Both the position numbers and the translations under genes were made by a program. Below, piece after piece: positions 34,229 through 43,452 of a DNA stretch of 64,000 bases (positions are counted from its first letter, which is position 1; each line of letters begins with the position of its first letter). Below the pieces are notes generated by a model. That model searched no databases. It had not been told where the DNA came from and saw only the letters and a program-made list of their open reading frames with translations. Source of the DNA: Ramlibacter sp. (lineage in GTDB: Bacteria > Pseudomonadota > Gammaproteobacteria > Burkholderiales > Burkholderiaceae_C); contig JAUYOG010000049.1 of NCBI GenBank assembly GCA_030695945.1, positions 1-64,000 of the forward strand, read 5' to 3'.

Positions 34229-36271
34229 ATGGCCAACGATTCACAGATGGCGAACGCGATTCGTGCGCTCGCCATGGATGCCGTACAACAAGCCAACTCG
34301 GGACATCCCGGCGCCCCCATGGGCATGGCCGAAATTGCCGTTGCGCTCTGGGGCCGCCACCTCAAGCACAACCCCCGCAACCCGCACTGGTTCGACCGTG
34401 ACCGCTTCGTGCTGTCGAACGGCCACGGCTCGATGTTGGTCTACGCGCTGCTGCACCTGACCGGCTACGACCTGCCGCTCGAGGAACTGAAGAACTTCCG
34501 CCAGCTGCACAGCAAGACAGCCGGCCACCCCGAGGTCGGCGTCACGCCCGGCGTGGAGACCACCACCGGCCCGCTGGGCCAGGGCATCAGCAACGCGGTG
34601 GGCATGGCGCTGGCCGAGAAGCTGCTGGCCGCGGAGTTCAATCGCGAAGGCCATGCGGTGGTAGACCACCACACCTATGCCTTCATCGGCGACGGCTGCC
34701 TGATGGAGGGCATCAGCCACGAGGCCTGCGGCCTCGCCGCCGCCTGGAAGCTCAACAAGCTGGTCGCGGTCTACGACGACAACGGCATCTCCATCGACGG
34801 ACAGGTCGCGCCCTGGTTCGTGGACGACACGCCGGCCCGCTTCAGGGCCTACGGCTGGAACGTCATCGGCCCCGTGGACGGCCACGACGTCGCCGCGATG
34901 GATCGCGCCATCGCCGACGCCCGCCGCAGCGCCGACAAGCCGACGCTGGTCGTCGCCAAGACGCAGATCGGCAAGGGCAGCCCCAACCGCGCCAATACGG
35001 CCAAGGCCCACGGCGAGGCGCTGGGGCTGGAGGAAGTCAAGCTCACGCGCGAAGCCATGGGCTGGCCGCACGAGCCTTTCGTAGTGCCGCAGGAGGTGTA
35101 TCGCGACTGGGACGCCAAGGCCAAGGGTGCCGGCGCCGAGGGCGAATGGGACAAGCGCTTCGCCGCCTACCGGGCCGCCCATCCCGAACTGGCGGCCGAA
35201 TTCACCCGCCGCATGAAGGGCGAGCTGCCGAAGAACTTCGCGCAGGTCGCGGTGGATGCCGCTGTCGGCGCGCACGCGAAGGCCGAAACCGTGGCGTCGC
35301 GCAAAGCCTCGCAGCTGGCGCTGGAAGCGTTCACCGCCGCGCTGCCGGAGATGCTCGGTGGTTCGGCGGACCTCACCGGCTCCAACCTCACCAACACCAG
35401 GAGCACGGCGCCGCTGCGTTTCGACCTGGCCGGCGACGTCAAGCGCACCGAGGACGGAAAGATCGGGCGCCACATCAACTACGGCGTGCGCGAGTTCGGC
35501 ATGGCCGCGGTGATGAACGGCATCGCGCTGCATGGCGGCTACATCCCTTACGGCGGCACTTTTCTCACGTTCAGCGATTACAGCCGCAATGCGATCCGCA
35601 TGGCCGCGCTGATGAAGAAGCGCGTGATCCACGTGTTCACGCACGACTCCATCGGCCTGGGCGAAGACGGTCCCACGCACCAGTCGATCGAGCACGCCGC
35701 CAGCCTGCGCCTCATCCCCAACCTGGACGTCTGGCGTCCCTGCGACACCGCGGAAACCGCCGTGGCCTGGGCCGTGGCCTTGCAGAACGTGAGCCGCCCG
35801 ACAGCGCTGCTGCTCAGCCGCCAGAATCTGCCCTATGCGCCGAAGGCCGGGCTCGAGGACATCAGCAAGGGTGCCTACGTGCTGGCCGATGCCGGCGAAG
35901 TGGGCCTGAACAAGAAGCCCCAGGCCGTGATCATCGCCACCGGCTCCGAGGTTCAGCTTGCCCTCAAGGCCCAGGAACTGCTGGCGGCGCAGCAGATCGC
36001 CGTGCGCGTGGTGTCCATGCCCAGCACCCAGGCCTTCGACCGCCAGGGCGCGGCCTACAAGAGCCAGGTGCTGCCGGCCGGCGTGCCGCGCGTCGCCGTC
36101 GAAATGGGCGTCACCGACTACTGGTGGAAATACGGCTGTGCCGCCGTGGTCGGCATCGACACCTACGGCGAGTCGGCGCCGGCCAACGTCCTGTTCAAGC
36201 ACTTCGGTTTCACACCCGAAAACCTTGCGGATACGGTAAGGGCCGTTTTGCAGCGCAAGGTTTCGGCGTAG
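34229..36271 (+). CDS. tkt: Transketolase
   Basis: A TPP-dependent transketolase of the pentose phosphate/Calvin pathways that transfers two-carbon ketol units. Motifs are [14 protein letters not shown] (about residues 24-37), the TPP signature [26 protein letters not shown], and the catalytic glutamate in [17 protein letters not shown]. The length, 680 residues, is normal. ATG 34229 has GGAG upstream; an earlier in-frame codon at 34190 would lie in the leader. A TAAAAT -10-like box (about 34184-34189) lies shortly upstream, without a clear -35. The C-terminus [16 protein letters not shown] is imperfectly duplicated after the stop. Confidence 0.96.
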   Translation: MANDSQMANAIRALAMDAVQQANSGHPGAPMGMAEIAVALWGRHLKHNPRNPHWFDRDRFVLSNGHGSMLVYALLHLTGYDLPLEELKNFRQLHSKTAGHPEVGVTPGVETTTGPLGQGISNAVGMALAEKLLAAEFNREGHAVVDHHTYAFIGDGCLMEGISHEACGLAAAWKLNKLVAVYDDNGISIDGQVAPWFVDDTPARFRAYGWNVIGPVDGHDVAAMDRAIADARRSADKPTLVVAKTQIGKGSPNRANTAKAHGEALGLEEVKLTREAMGWPHEPFVVPQEVYRDWDAKAKGAGAEGEWDKRFAAYRAAHPELAAEFTRRMKGELPKNFAQVAVDAAVGAHAKAETVASRKASQLALEAFTAALPEMLGGSADLTGSNLTNTRSTAPLRFDLAGDVKRTEDGKIGRHINYGVREFGMAAVMNGIALHGGYIPYGGTFLTFSDYSRNAIRMAALMKKRVIHVFTHDSIGLGEDGPTHQSIEHAASLRLIPNLDVWRPCDTAETAVAWAVALQNVSRPTALLLSRQNLPYAPKAGLEDISKGAYVLADAGEVGLNKKPQAVIIATGSEVQLALKAQELLAAQQIAVRVVSMPSTQAFDRQGAAYKSQVLPAGVPRVAVEMGVTDYWWKYGCAAVVGIDTYGESAPANVLFKHFGFTPENLADTVRAVLQRKVSA

Positions 36272-36295
36272 GCTAACAACCATGCGAAGCATTTG

Positions 36296-36349
36296 TTATG
36301 CCGTAGCCAGAACGTCGCCGATACCGTGCGCGCCGTCCTCGCTCGATAA
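36296..36349 (+). pseudogene. Duplicated remnant of the transketolase 3' end
   Basis: After the tkt stop (36271) the sequence 36311-36349 reads [12 protein letters not shown]-stop in frame, nearly identical in peptide to the genuine tkt tail [12 protein letters not shown]. The nine codons before it (AAG CAT ... AAC) align by length and partly by sequence with codons for KHFGFTPEN. It has no start codon or domain and is best read as a tandem-duplication scar. Confidence 0.7.
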
Positions 36350-37375
<1,026 letters not shown>

Positions 37376-37397
37376 GCCGGCCGCCACGCAGCACTGC

Positions 37398-37422
37398 AAA
37401 CGCGCCTTCGGGCGCGTTTTTT
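37398..37422 (+). terminator. Intrinsic terminator after gap
   Basis: AAACGCGCC-TTCG-GGCGCG is followed by a T6 tract. The stable UUCG tetraloop and T-tract make this a textbook rho-independent terminator 23 bases after the gap stop. Confidence 0.95.
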
Positions 37423-37433
37423 CCAGGGGATGC

Positions 37434-37946
37434 ATGAAGCAACGCCATCTCTACCTCCTGCTGTTCAGCGTGCCGGCGCTCATCGGCGCACTGCTGGCGG
37501 GGTTCGTCGTGCTGGCGGGTGCGGCCGGTGGCCTGTGGCTCTTCGTGTACGGGGACAATCCCTGGCCGGGCGCCGCGGAAGCTGCGCTGGTTGCCCTGTT
37601 TGCCGCGGTCAGCCTGGCCGTCTGGGCTGTTCTCCTGCGCCGCGCTTACCTTGCGGGCGAGCAACACGAGCAAGCGGGCGACCCGCCGAAGGCCGGGCGC
37701 CTCGCCATTGCCGCCGCAGGCATCACCGCGCTGCTGCTGATCCTGGTCGGCCTGCACCAATGGAACGTCGGCAACATCGGCCCGAAACCCGGCAGCGTGG
37801 TGTGCTCGGATTTTTGCGCATCCCGCGGCTTCGCGGGCAGCAGCATGCCCCCCAGGGACGCGGGGACGCCCACCTGCACCTGCGTCGACGCCGGCGGGCG
37901 CGACGCGCTCACCGTGCCCTTGCAAGAGGCCGCCGCGGTGAAGTAG
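37434..37946 (+). CDS. Hypothetical membrane protein with C-terminal cysteine motif
   Basis: A 170-residue protein that I do not recognise. Three hydrophobic helices are evident (about residues 6-36, 47-68 and 90-106). A presumably periplasmic C-terminal segment follows with four cysteines, in VVCSDFCASRG and TPTCTCVDAGG, suggesting disulfides. ATG 37434 sits 12 bases after the gap terminator and after CAGGGGA. It is convergent with the Mrr-like gene. No domain assignment is offered. Confidence 0.7.
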   Translation: MKQRHLYLLLFSVPALIGALLAGFVVLAGAAGGLWLFVYGDNPWPGAAEAALVALFAAVSLAVWAVLLRRAYLAGEQHEQAGDPPKAGRLAIAAAGITALLLILVGLHQWNVGNIGPKPGSVVCSDFCASRGFAGSSMPPRDAGTPTCTCVDAGGRDALTVPLQEAAAVK

Positions 37947-37973
37947 GGTGGGCACCTGTGCCCACCATGGGCA

Positions 37974-38555
37974 CTACGCCGCGGGCAACTTGGCGTGCTG
38001 CAGCAGGTAGGCCAGGGCCGGGCCCTGCATCAGCTGGACGTTGTTGCGCTTGGCGAAGGCCAGCGCGTTGGCGCTGAGCTCACCCAGGGTCACGTACAGG
38101 CAGCTTTTCGCGTCGCTCGCCCTGGCCGCATCGTGCAGCGCCTTGAGCGCCTCCTCGCCGGGCCGCGCCGCTTTCCAGCGCCGCGCGGCCACCAGCGTCG
38201 TGCCGCCGTCGCGCCACAACGAGAAGTCGGCCGCGCCGGTCGCGCGCTCGACCCTGTAGCCCTGCCGGGTGAATCCTTCCTCGAGCAGCGCGGAGAACTC
38301 GGGCCAGTTCATCGCAGCCACCGCCTTGAGGATCGCCTCCGAGCGGCCCGCGCTGGGCAGCCGCATCTGCTGCCACAGCGCGATCGCGCCGATGATGGCG
38401 AATGGCGCGCCGCCCATCGCTGCGACGATGCGGTAGGGGTCGGGCACCAGCGTGAACGCCACCACCACGAACAGCGCGAAGATCAGGAAGCTGATCCACC
38501 AGGGCGACCGCAGCAGTACCGCGAACAGGGAATTGGGAGCCATCTTGAACTTCAT
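37974..38555 (-). CDS. Membrane-anchored Mrr/restriction-endonuclease-like protein, probably inactive
   Basis: A 193-residue protein with two N-terminal transmembrane helices (about residues 12-35 and 43-62) and a C-terminal PD-(D/E)XK-like domain of the Mrr_cat type (NWPEFSALLEEGFTRQGYRVERATGAADFSLWRDGGTTLVAARRW). In active relatives the strand after the Asp reads (V/I)QCKRW(K); here it is LVAARRWK, so the catalytic Gln/Glu and Lys positions look replaced by Ala and Arg. No methyltransferase or specificity gene is nearby, so this is not a restriction-modification locus. ATG 38555 follows AAGGCAG. Confidence 0.68.
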   Translation of the reverse strand: MKFKMAPNSLFAVLLRSPWWISFLIFALFVVVAFTLVPDPYRIVAAMGGAPFAIIGAIALWQQMRLPSAGRSEAILKAVAAMNWPEFSALLEEGFTRQGYRVERATGAADFSLWRDGGTTLVAARRWKAARPGEEALKALHDAARASDAKSCLYVTLGELSANALAFAKRNNVQLMQGPALAYLLQHAKLPAA

Positions 38556-38590
38556 GGCTGCCTTTTTAGCAGAGCGGCCGACCGGGCCTG

Positions 38591-39613
38591 CTACGGCTTC
38601 TCTTCGCGCCCGCCCGGATGCCGCGCGAAACGCGGCGTTTCGCGCGCATGCACCGGGGCGTTGTCGGGCCAGGGCCAGCCGCCGAACTGGGTGCGGCGGT
38701 AGTCCTGCATGGCCTGCATGATCTCGCCCTGGGTGTTCATCACGAACGGGCCATATTGCGCCACCGGCTCGGCGATCGGCCGGCCCTGCAGCAGCAGAAA
38801 CTCCGCTTCGGTCTCGCCGTTGGCCAGTTCCACCGGCAGGTCCGCCTGCAGCTCGATGGACACGGGCGCGGCCACGTCCTGCCCGGCGACGCTGACGCGG
38901 CCGCCCTTGAAGAAGTACAGCGTGCGGCGCGTGCCTTCGCCCTTCGCGGCGGGCAGCGTCCAGCGCGCGGACGGTTCCATGCGGATCGTCCAGATCGCGA
39001 CATCGGCCTCGCGCTGCGCCGCCCATGAATCCGGGGGCGGCGGCAGCGGCTCGCCCGCGCCTTCGAGCCGGCCGGCCACGGTGGCGACCTCGGTCGTGCG
39101 GCCGGCCTCGTCCTTCAACGACAGGCGCGGGATGTCCTGCGACCAGAACATGGTGAAGTGCGGCGGCACCATCTTGTTCTTCGCCGGCAGGTTCAGCCAG
39201 ATCTGGAAAAGCTCGAGCGGGTTGGGCTGGTCCTGGCTGAGCAGCGGGAACATCTCCGAATGCACCACGCCGCCGCCGGCCGTGAGCCACTGCGCGTCGC
39301 CCTGGCCGAAGCGCGCCGTCGCGCCCAGCGAGTCGGAATGGTCGATCAGGCCCTTGCGCACGACGGTCACGGTCTCGAAGCCGCGGTGCGGATGGCCCGG
39401 GAAGCCCGGCACCGTCTCGCCGTGGTACATGCTCCAGCCGTCCTTGCGGCTGAAGTCCTGGCCGATGCTGCGACCGGCCAGCGAGGCCTGCGGCGCCATG
39501 TCCGCGTTGCCCTGCGGGTACGCATCGTCGTGGTACGCGCAAAAAAGGAACGGGTCCACGGTCTCCCAGGGAAAACCGAGCGGATTGACGCTGAGGACGG
39601 GGTGGGTGGCCAT
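38591..39613 (-). CDS. Pirin family protein
   Basis: A bicupin of the pirin family, 340 residues. Members bind a metal and some have quercetinase activity. The N-terminal cupin carries the metal triad in GHPHRGFETVTVVRKG (His, His) and VVHSEMFP (His/Glu) near residues 73-123. The C-terminal cupin begins near residue 210 (VAIWTIRMEPSARWTLP) and shows PVELANGETEAEFLLLQGRPI. The position in the genome gives no clue to a substrate. It starts at ATG 39613. Confidence 0.88.
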   Translation of the reverse strand: MATHPVLSVNPLGFPWETVDPFLFCAYHDDAYPQGNADMAPQASLAGRSIGQDFSRKDGWSMYHGETVPGFPGHPHRGFETVTVVRKGLIDHSDSLGATARFGQGDAQWLTAGGGVVHSEMFPLLSQDQPNPLELFQIWLNLPAKNKMVPPHFTMFWSQDIPRLSLKDEAGRTTEVATVAGRLEGAGEPLPPPPDSWAAQREADVAIWTIRMEPSARWTLPAAKGEGTRRTLYFFKGGRVSVAGQDVAAPVSIELQADLPVELANGETEAEFLLLQGRPIAEPVAQYGPFVMNTQGEIMQAMQDYRRTQFGGWPWPDNAPVHARETPRFARHPGGREEKP

Positions 39614-39724
39614 GCGATGCTTTTCGTAGGGTTGAGAAGTTCAACGCATATGGAGATTCTGCAGCCTCTGCAAAAGGCTCGCTGCCAAGACGGACTGGCC
39701 CATCGGCAGGACAATCAGCGCGGC

Positions 39725-40201
39725 TCAGTGGTGATGGCCGTGTTCCCCATGCACGTGCTTGTGCTCGATCTCCTCGGCCGTGGCGGCGCGCACGCCGGCG
39801 ACCTTCAGCGCGAAGCGCAGGTCCCGGCCGGCCAGCGGGTGGTTGCCGTCCAGGTGCACCGTGTCGCCCTTGATCTTCATGACGTGGAAGACATGGGGTG
39901 TGCCGTCTTCGGTGCGGCCCTCGAGCTGGCCGCCCACCTTCACGCCGGGCGGGAATTCCTTCTTCGGGATGGTGCGCACCAGGGATTCGTCGCGCACGCC
40001 GAAGGCGTCCTCGGCCTTCAGCTGCAGGTTCACCTGGTCGCCCGGCTGCTTGCCTTCCAGCGCCTCCTCGATCTTCGGCAGCGTGTTTTCGTAGCCGCCG
40101 TGCAGGTACACCATCGGCTCCTTGCTCTGCTCGATGAGCTTGCCGTTGGCCTCGGCCACCTTGAACTGCAGCGTCACCACCGTGTCTTTTTCGATTTTCA
40201 T
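39725..40201 (-). CDS. slyD: FKBP-type peptidyl-prolyl isomerase SlyD
   Basis: A cytosolic prolyl isomerase and chaperone that binds nickel and other metals. The FKBP half is at about residues 1-70 and 130-145 (VVTLQFKVAEANGKLIEQSKEPMVYLHG). The inserted-flap IF chaperone domain lies at about 72-125 (FGVRDESLVRTIPKKEF). The C-terminal histidine-rich tail HKHVHGEHGHHH is shorter than in E. coli but still metal-binding. It is 158 residues. The reading frame continues upstream antisense to the proQ-like gene and is a shadow there. It is divergent from that gene with 63 bases between. Confidence 0.92.
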   Translation of the reverse strand: MKIEKDTVVTLQFKVAEANGKLIEQSKEPMVYLHGGYENTLPKIEEALEGKQPGDQVNLQLKAEDAFGVRDESLVRTIPKKEFPPGVKVGGQLEGRTEDGTPHVFHVMKIKGDTVHLDGNHPLAGRDLRFALKVAGVRAATAEEIEHKHVHGEHGHHH

Positions 40202-40264
40202 GGTTTGGGATTCTGCCGCACGAAAGTGCGTACAGTCTGGGCTCTGCCAATTGTCCTTATCCCG

Positions 40265-40990
40265 ATGCCCGACACCCCGATCCCCGACGCTGCGGCGGCC
40301 GACTCCCCGGCGCCCGAGGCTGCAACCCCCGCGCCTGAACCCTCCGCCCGGGAAGCCAGGCCCAAGGCCCCAAGGCAGGCGCGTCCCGCGTTTGCCGTGC
40401 TGGAACGCCTGTTCCAGCTCTACCCCAGGATGTTCGGCGCCCGCTTCCTGCCGCTCAAGCTGGGCGTGTACCAGGAGCTGCTGGCGCTGCACCCCCAGGA
40501 ATTCAAGAAGGAAGACCTGAAGGCCGCGCTGGGCCTGCACGCGCGCTCGACCCGCTACCTGGAGAGCGTCGCCGCCGGCCACAAGCGCCACGACCTGGAC
40601 GGCAAGCCGGTGGAGGACGTCGCGCCTGAGCATGTGCACCACGCGATCATGGAGGTGTTCCGCCGCCGCCAGGCGCGCTCGAAGGAAGACCTGCGGCCCT
40701 GGGTGCGTTCGCGGCTGGTGCAGGCGATTGAAGCCTCGGGGCTCGCGCGCGAGGACTACACCGAGCGCGTGAATGCCCGGGACGAGTTGTCGGCCGCCGT
40801 GCTCGACGAAGCGTTCGCCGAACTCGCGGAGCAGGCCGCCAAGCGCGAAGCGCTGCGCCGCGCTTTCGAAGCGAGCGGGAAGAGCGTCGCCGAATTCGCC
40901 GAGATGTACGGGATGGACCCGGCCGTGGTCAAGAAGACCTTGGGCCCGAAGCCCCCCGCGGCGAGCGCGGCGCCCCCCGTCAACGGGTGA
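40265..40990 (+). CDS. ProQ/FinO-family RNA chaperone
   Basis: A 241-residue RNA-binding protein. The N-terminal 35 residues are Pro/Ala-rich and probably disordered. The ProQ/FINO domain follows (about 40-145): LERLFQLYPRMFGARFLPLKLGVYQEL, LGLHARSTRYLESVAAGHKRHDLDGKPVEDV. The C-terminal part (about 150-241) is helical with KREALRRAFEASGKSVAEFAEMYGMD and resembles the C-terminal extension of betaproteobacterial ProQ homologues. It likely binds structured sRNAs and mRNA 3' ends. ATG 40265 was chosen. It is convergent with the EF-G-like gene. Confidence 0.88.
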   Translation: MPDTPIPDAAAADSPAPEAATPAPEPSAREARPKAPRQARPAFAVLERLFQLYPRMFGARFLPLKLGVYQELLALHPQEFKKEDLKAALGLHARSTRYLESVAAGHKRHDLDGKPVEDVAPEHVHHAIMEVFRRRQARSKEDLRPWVRSRLVQAIEASGLAREDYTERVNARDELSAAVLDEAFAELAEQAAKREALRRAFEASGKSVAEFAEMYGMDPAVVKKTLGPKPPAASAAPPVNG

Positions 40991-41005
40991 AGCGCGCGGG
41001 GCCGC

Positions 41006-43057
41006 TCAGCCCTCGTCCTTGACCTTGTACTGCGACGCCAGCTGCGCCTGCACCGTGGGTGGCACCGCTTCGTAGTGGCTGAAGGCGATGGTGTAGCGGC
41101 CCTGCCCCCCGGTCAGCGCGTTCAGGCGCGACTGGTAGCTCGCCAGCTCGGACAGCGGTGCCTGCGCCACCACGGCCAGGCTGCCGGTGGCGGAGGTCGT
41201 GCCGCTGACCTGCCCGCGGCGTGACGCGAGGTCGCCCGTGATGTCGCCGATGTTCTGCTCCGGCGCGGAGATCTCGACGTTGACGATCGGCTCCAGCACG
41301 CTGGGGCGCGCCGCCTGGACGGCTGCTTGCACGGCTTTCTTGCCGGCCTGGATGAACGCGATTTCCTTGCTGTCCACCGTGTGGTGCTTGCCGTCGTACA
41401 CGACCACGCGCAGGTCCACCACCGGGTAGCCCGCGACGACGCCTGCCTCCAGCGCCATGCGCACGCCTTTTTCGACGGCGGGCATGAAGTTGTACGGAAT
41501 CGCGCCGCCCTTGACCTGGTCCACGAATTCGAACCCACTGCCGCGAGGCAGCGGCTCCACGCGCAGGAACACCTCGCCGAACTGGCCCGCGCCGCCGGTC
41601 TGCTTCTTGTGGCGATGGTGGCCCTCGGCCGGCGCCGTGATGGTTTCGCGGTAGGCGATGCGCGGCGGGCGGGTGGTCACTTCGCACTTGTGCACCTCGG
41701 TCAGCCGGTCCAGCAGCGTGCGCAGGTGCAGGTCGCCCAGGCCGTAGATCACGCTTTCGTTGGTGGCGGCGACGTGTTCATGGCGCAGGCACGGGTCCTC
41801 GCTCACCAGTTTCTGCAGGATGTCGTGCAGGCGCTGCTCGTCGCCGCGCCGCTTGGGCTCGATGGCCAGGCCGTGGACGGGGTACGGGAAATCCAGCGGT
41901 TTCAGGTGGATGTGGTCGTCCTCGGGCGAGTCGTGCAACACGGCGTCGAAATGCAGCTCTTCGATCTTGGCGATGGCGCAGATGTCGCCCGGCAGCGCGC
42001 GGGTGATTTCCTTGAAATCCTTGCCCTGCAGCGTGAACAGGTGGCCGACCTTGAAGGGGCGGCGCGCATCGCCCACGTACAGCTGGCTGCCCGCGGCCAG
42101 CGTGCCCTGGTGCACGCGCAGCACGCCCATCTTGCCGACGTAAGGGTCCTGGGTGATCTTGAAGACATGGGCCAGCACGTGGCGGCCCGGGTCCGGTTCC
42201 GCGCGCAGGGGGTTGGCATCCGCGCCCTCGCCGTTGAGGAAGGCCGGCGGGTTGGCCTCCGAGGGGTCGGGCAGCAGCTTCGCGATCACGTCCAGCAGCT
42301 CGGGCACGCCGGCGCCGGTGCGGGCCGAGACGAAGCAGATCGGGATCAGGTGGCCTTCGCGCAGCGCCTGCTCCAGCGGGGCATGCAACTCCTGCGGGTC
42401 GACGTCGCCGTCGTTGAGGTAGCGCTCGACGAAGGCGGCGTCCACTTCCACGACCTGCTCCACCAGCGCGCGATGCGCCTGGGCCACCGAAGAGAAATCC
42501 GTGGCGGGGCTTTCCGCCGCCATGTTGTAGAAGCAGTCGATCACTCGCGCGCCGCGCTCGGCCGGCAGGTTCACCGGCAGGCATTCCTTGCCGAAGGCGG
42601 CCTGGATCTGCGCGACCAACGTCTCGAGGTTCACGCCCTGAGCGTCGATCTTGTTGACGACGATGATGCGATCGCGCTCGCGCTGCGCGGCCCATTGCAT
42701 CATCCGTCCCGCCATCGGCTCGATGCCCGTGGTGGCGCTGATCACCACGGCAGCCGTTTCCACCGCTTCGAGCGCGGGCAGCGATTGGCCGAGGAAATCC
42801 GGCGCGCCGGGCGTGTCGATCACATGCGCATGGACGCCCCGGTGCTCGAAATGCACGAGCGACGAGTTGAGCGAGCGTTGCGCCTTCTTCTCGAGCGGGT
42901 CGTGGTCGCTGACGGTGGAGCCACGTTCCACGCTGCCGGGCGCGCCGATGGCACCCGCCTTCCAGAGCAGCGCCTCCACCAGGCTGGTCTTGCCGGCAGT
43001 CGCCGGACCGACCAGGGCCAGCGTGCGCAGCACGGCGATTTCCGCGGGTGTCGGCAT
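41006..43057 (-). CDS. Elongation factor G-like protein (EF-G paralogue)
   Basis: A translational GTPase of 683 residues related to EF-G but not the ribosomal-operon FusA. G1 GPATAGKT (residues 17-24), G3 DTPG (81-84), G4 NKID (135-138) and G5 SARTG are present. The switch I consensus RGITI is absent; the stretch reads STVSDHDPLEKKAQRSLNSSL instead, as in the EF-G-like subfamily. Domains II-V follow, with domain IV marked by HKKQTGGAGQFGEVFLRVEP. AGGAGA supports ATG 43057 over an upstream in-frame codon. The function is uncertain: a specialised or recycling factor is possible, normal translocation less so. Confidence 0.88.
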   Translation of the reverse strand: MPTPAEIAVLRTLALVGPATAGKTSLVEALLWKAGAIGAPGSVERGSTVSDHDPLEKKAQRSLNSSLVHFEHRGVHAHVIDTPGAPDFLGQSLPALEAVETAAVVISATTGIEPMAGRMMQWAAQRERDRIIVVNKIDAQGVNLETLVAQIQAAFGKECLPVNLPAERGARVIDCFYNMAAESPATDFSSVAQAHRALVEQVVEVDAAFVERYLNDGDVDPQELHAPLEQALREGHLIPICFVSARTGAGVPELLDVIAKLLPDPSEANPPAFLNGEGADANPLRAEPDPGRHVLAHVFKITQDPYVGKMGVLRVHQGTLAAGSQLYVGDARRPFKVGHLFTLQGKDFKEITRALPGDICAIAKIEELHFDAVLHDSPEDDHIHLKPLDFPYPVHGLAIEPKRRGDEQRLHDILQKLVSEDPCLRHEHVAATNESVIYGLGDLHLRTLLDRLTEVHKCEVTTRPPRIAYRETITAPAEGHHRHKKQTGGAGQFGEVFLRVEPLPRGSGFEFVDQVKGGAIPYNFMPAVEKGVRMALEAGVVAGYPVVDLRVVVYDGKHHTVDSKEIAFIQAGKKAVQAAVQAARPSVLEPIVNVEISAPEQNIGDITGDLASRRGQVSGTTSATGSLAVVAQAPLSELASYQSRLNALTGGQGRYTIAFSHYEAVPPTVQAQLASQYKVKDEG

Positions 43058-43211
43058 ATCCAGTTCTCCTCGAAACAAGGTCGTTGGCAACATGTTAAGC
43101 CAGCGCGAGCTCAGCGGTAAATGCGAAACCGCAGCGCTCTCGTTTCTTTTGATTTACATCGAACAGGCGTCGTCCTACACCACGTGAGCGCTCGCTCGCT
43201 ATCCTGACCGG

Positions 43212-43439
43212 ATGGCACCCGACAAGGACAAACCCGGCAAGGACCGGCATCGCAAGGCCGCCCGCGACGAGTACGAGGTGGCGTACTACACCAAGGAGCT
43301 GGGGCGCCCGTTGCAGCGCAAGATGCTGCAGAAGCGCTTCGACGATTTCTCCGACAACACCATCTCCGCGGCAAGCCACGGCGAGGAGCCCTCACCGGAG
43401 GGCGGCACCCCGTTGCCGCCCGAGGACCGGGCCGGCTGA
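43212..43439 (+). CDS. Small hypothetical protein
   Basis: A 75-residue, highly charged product. The central part reads YEVAYYTKELGRPLQRKMLQ and KRFDDFSDNTISAASHGEEP; the C-terminus is Pro-rich. It faintly recalls DUF3606 in YEVAYYTKELG but lacks the rest of that motif. Codon use matches the neighbours. The ribosome-binding site is weak. It lies in the gap between two minus-strand genes. Real but uncharacterised is the best guess. Confidence 0.5.
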   Translation: MAPDKDKPGKDRHRKAARDEYEVAYYTKELGRPLQRKMLQKRFDDFSDNTISAASHGEEPSPEGGTPLPPEDRAG

Positions 43440-43452
43440 CCCTGGCAATGCG

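Noticed and set aside
37974-38555. A restriction-modification system
   Set aside because: The Mrr-like domain lacks recognisable catalytic residues and no methyltransferase or specificity gene is nearby.
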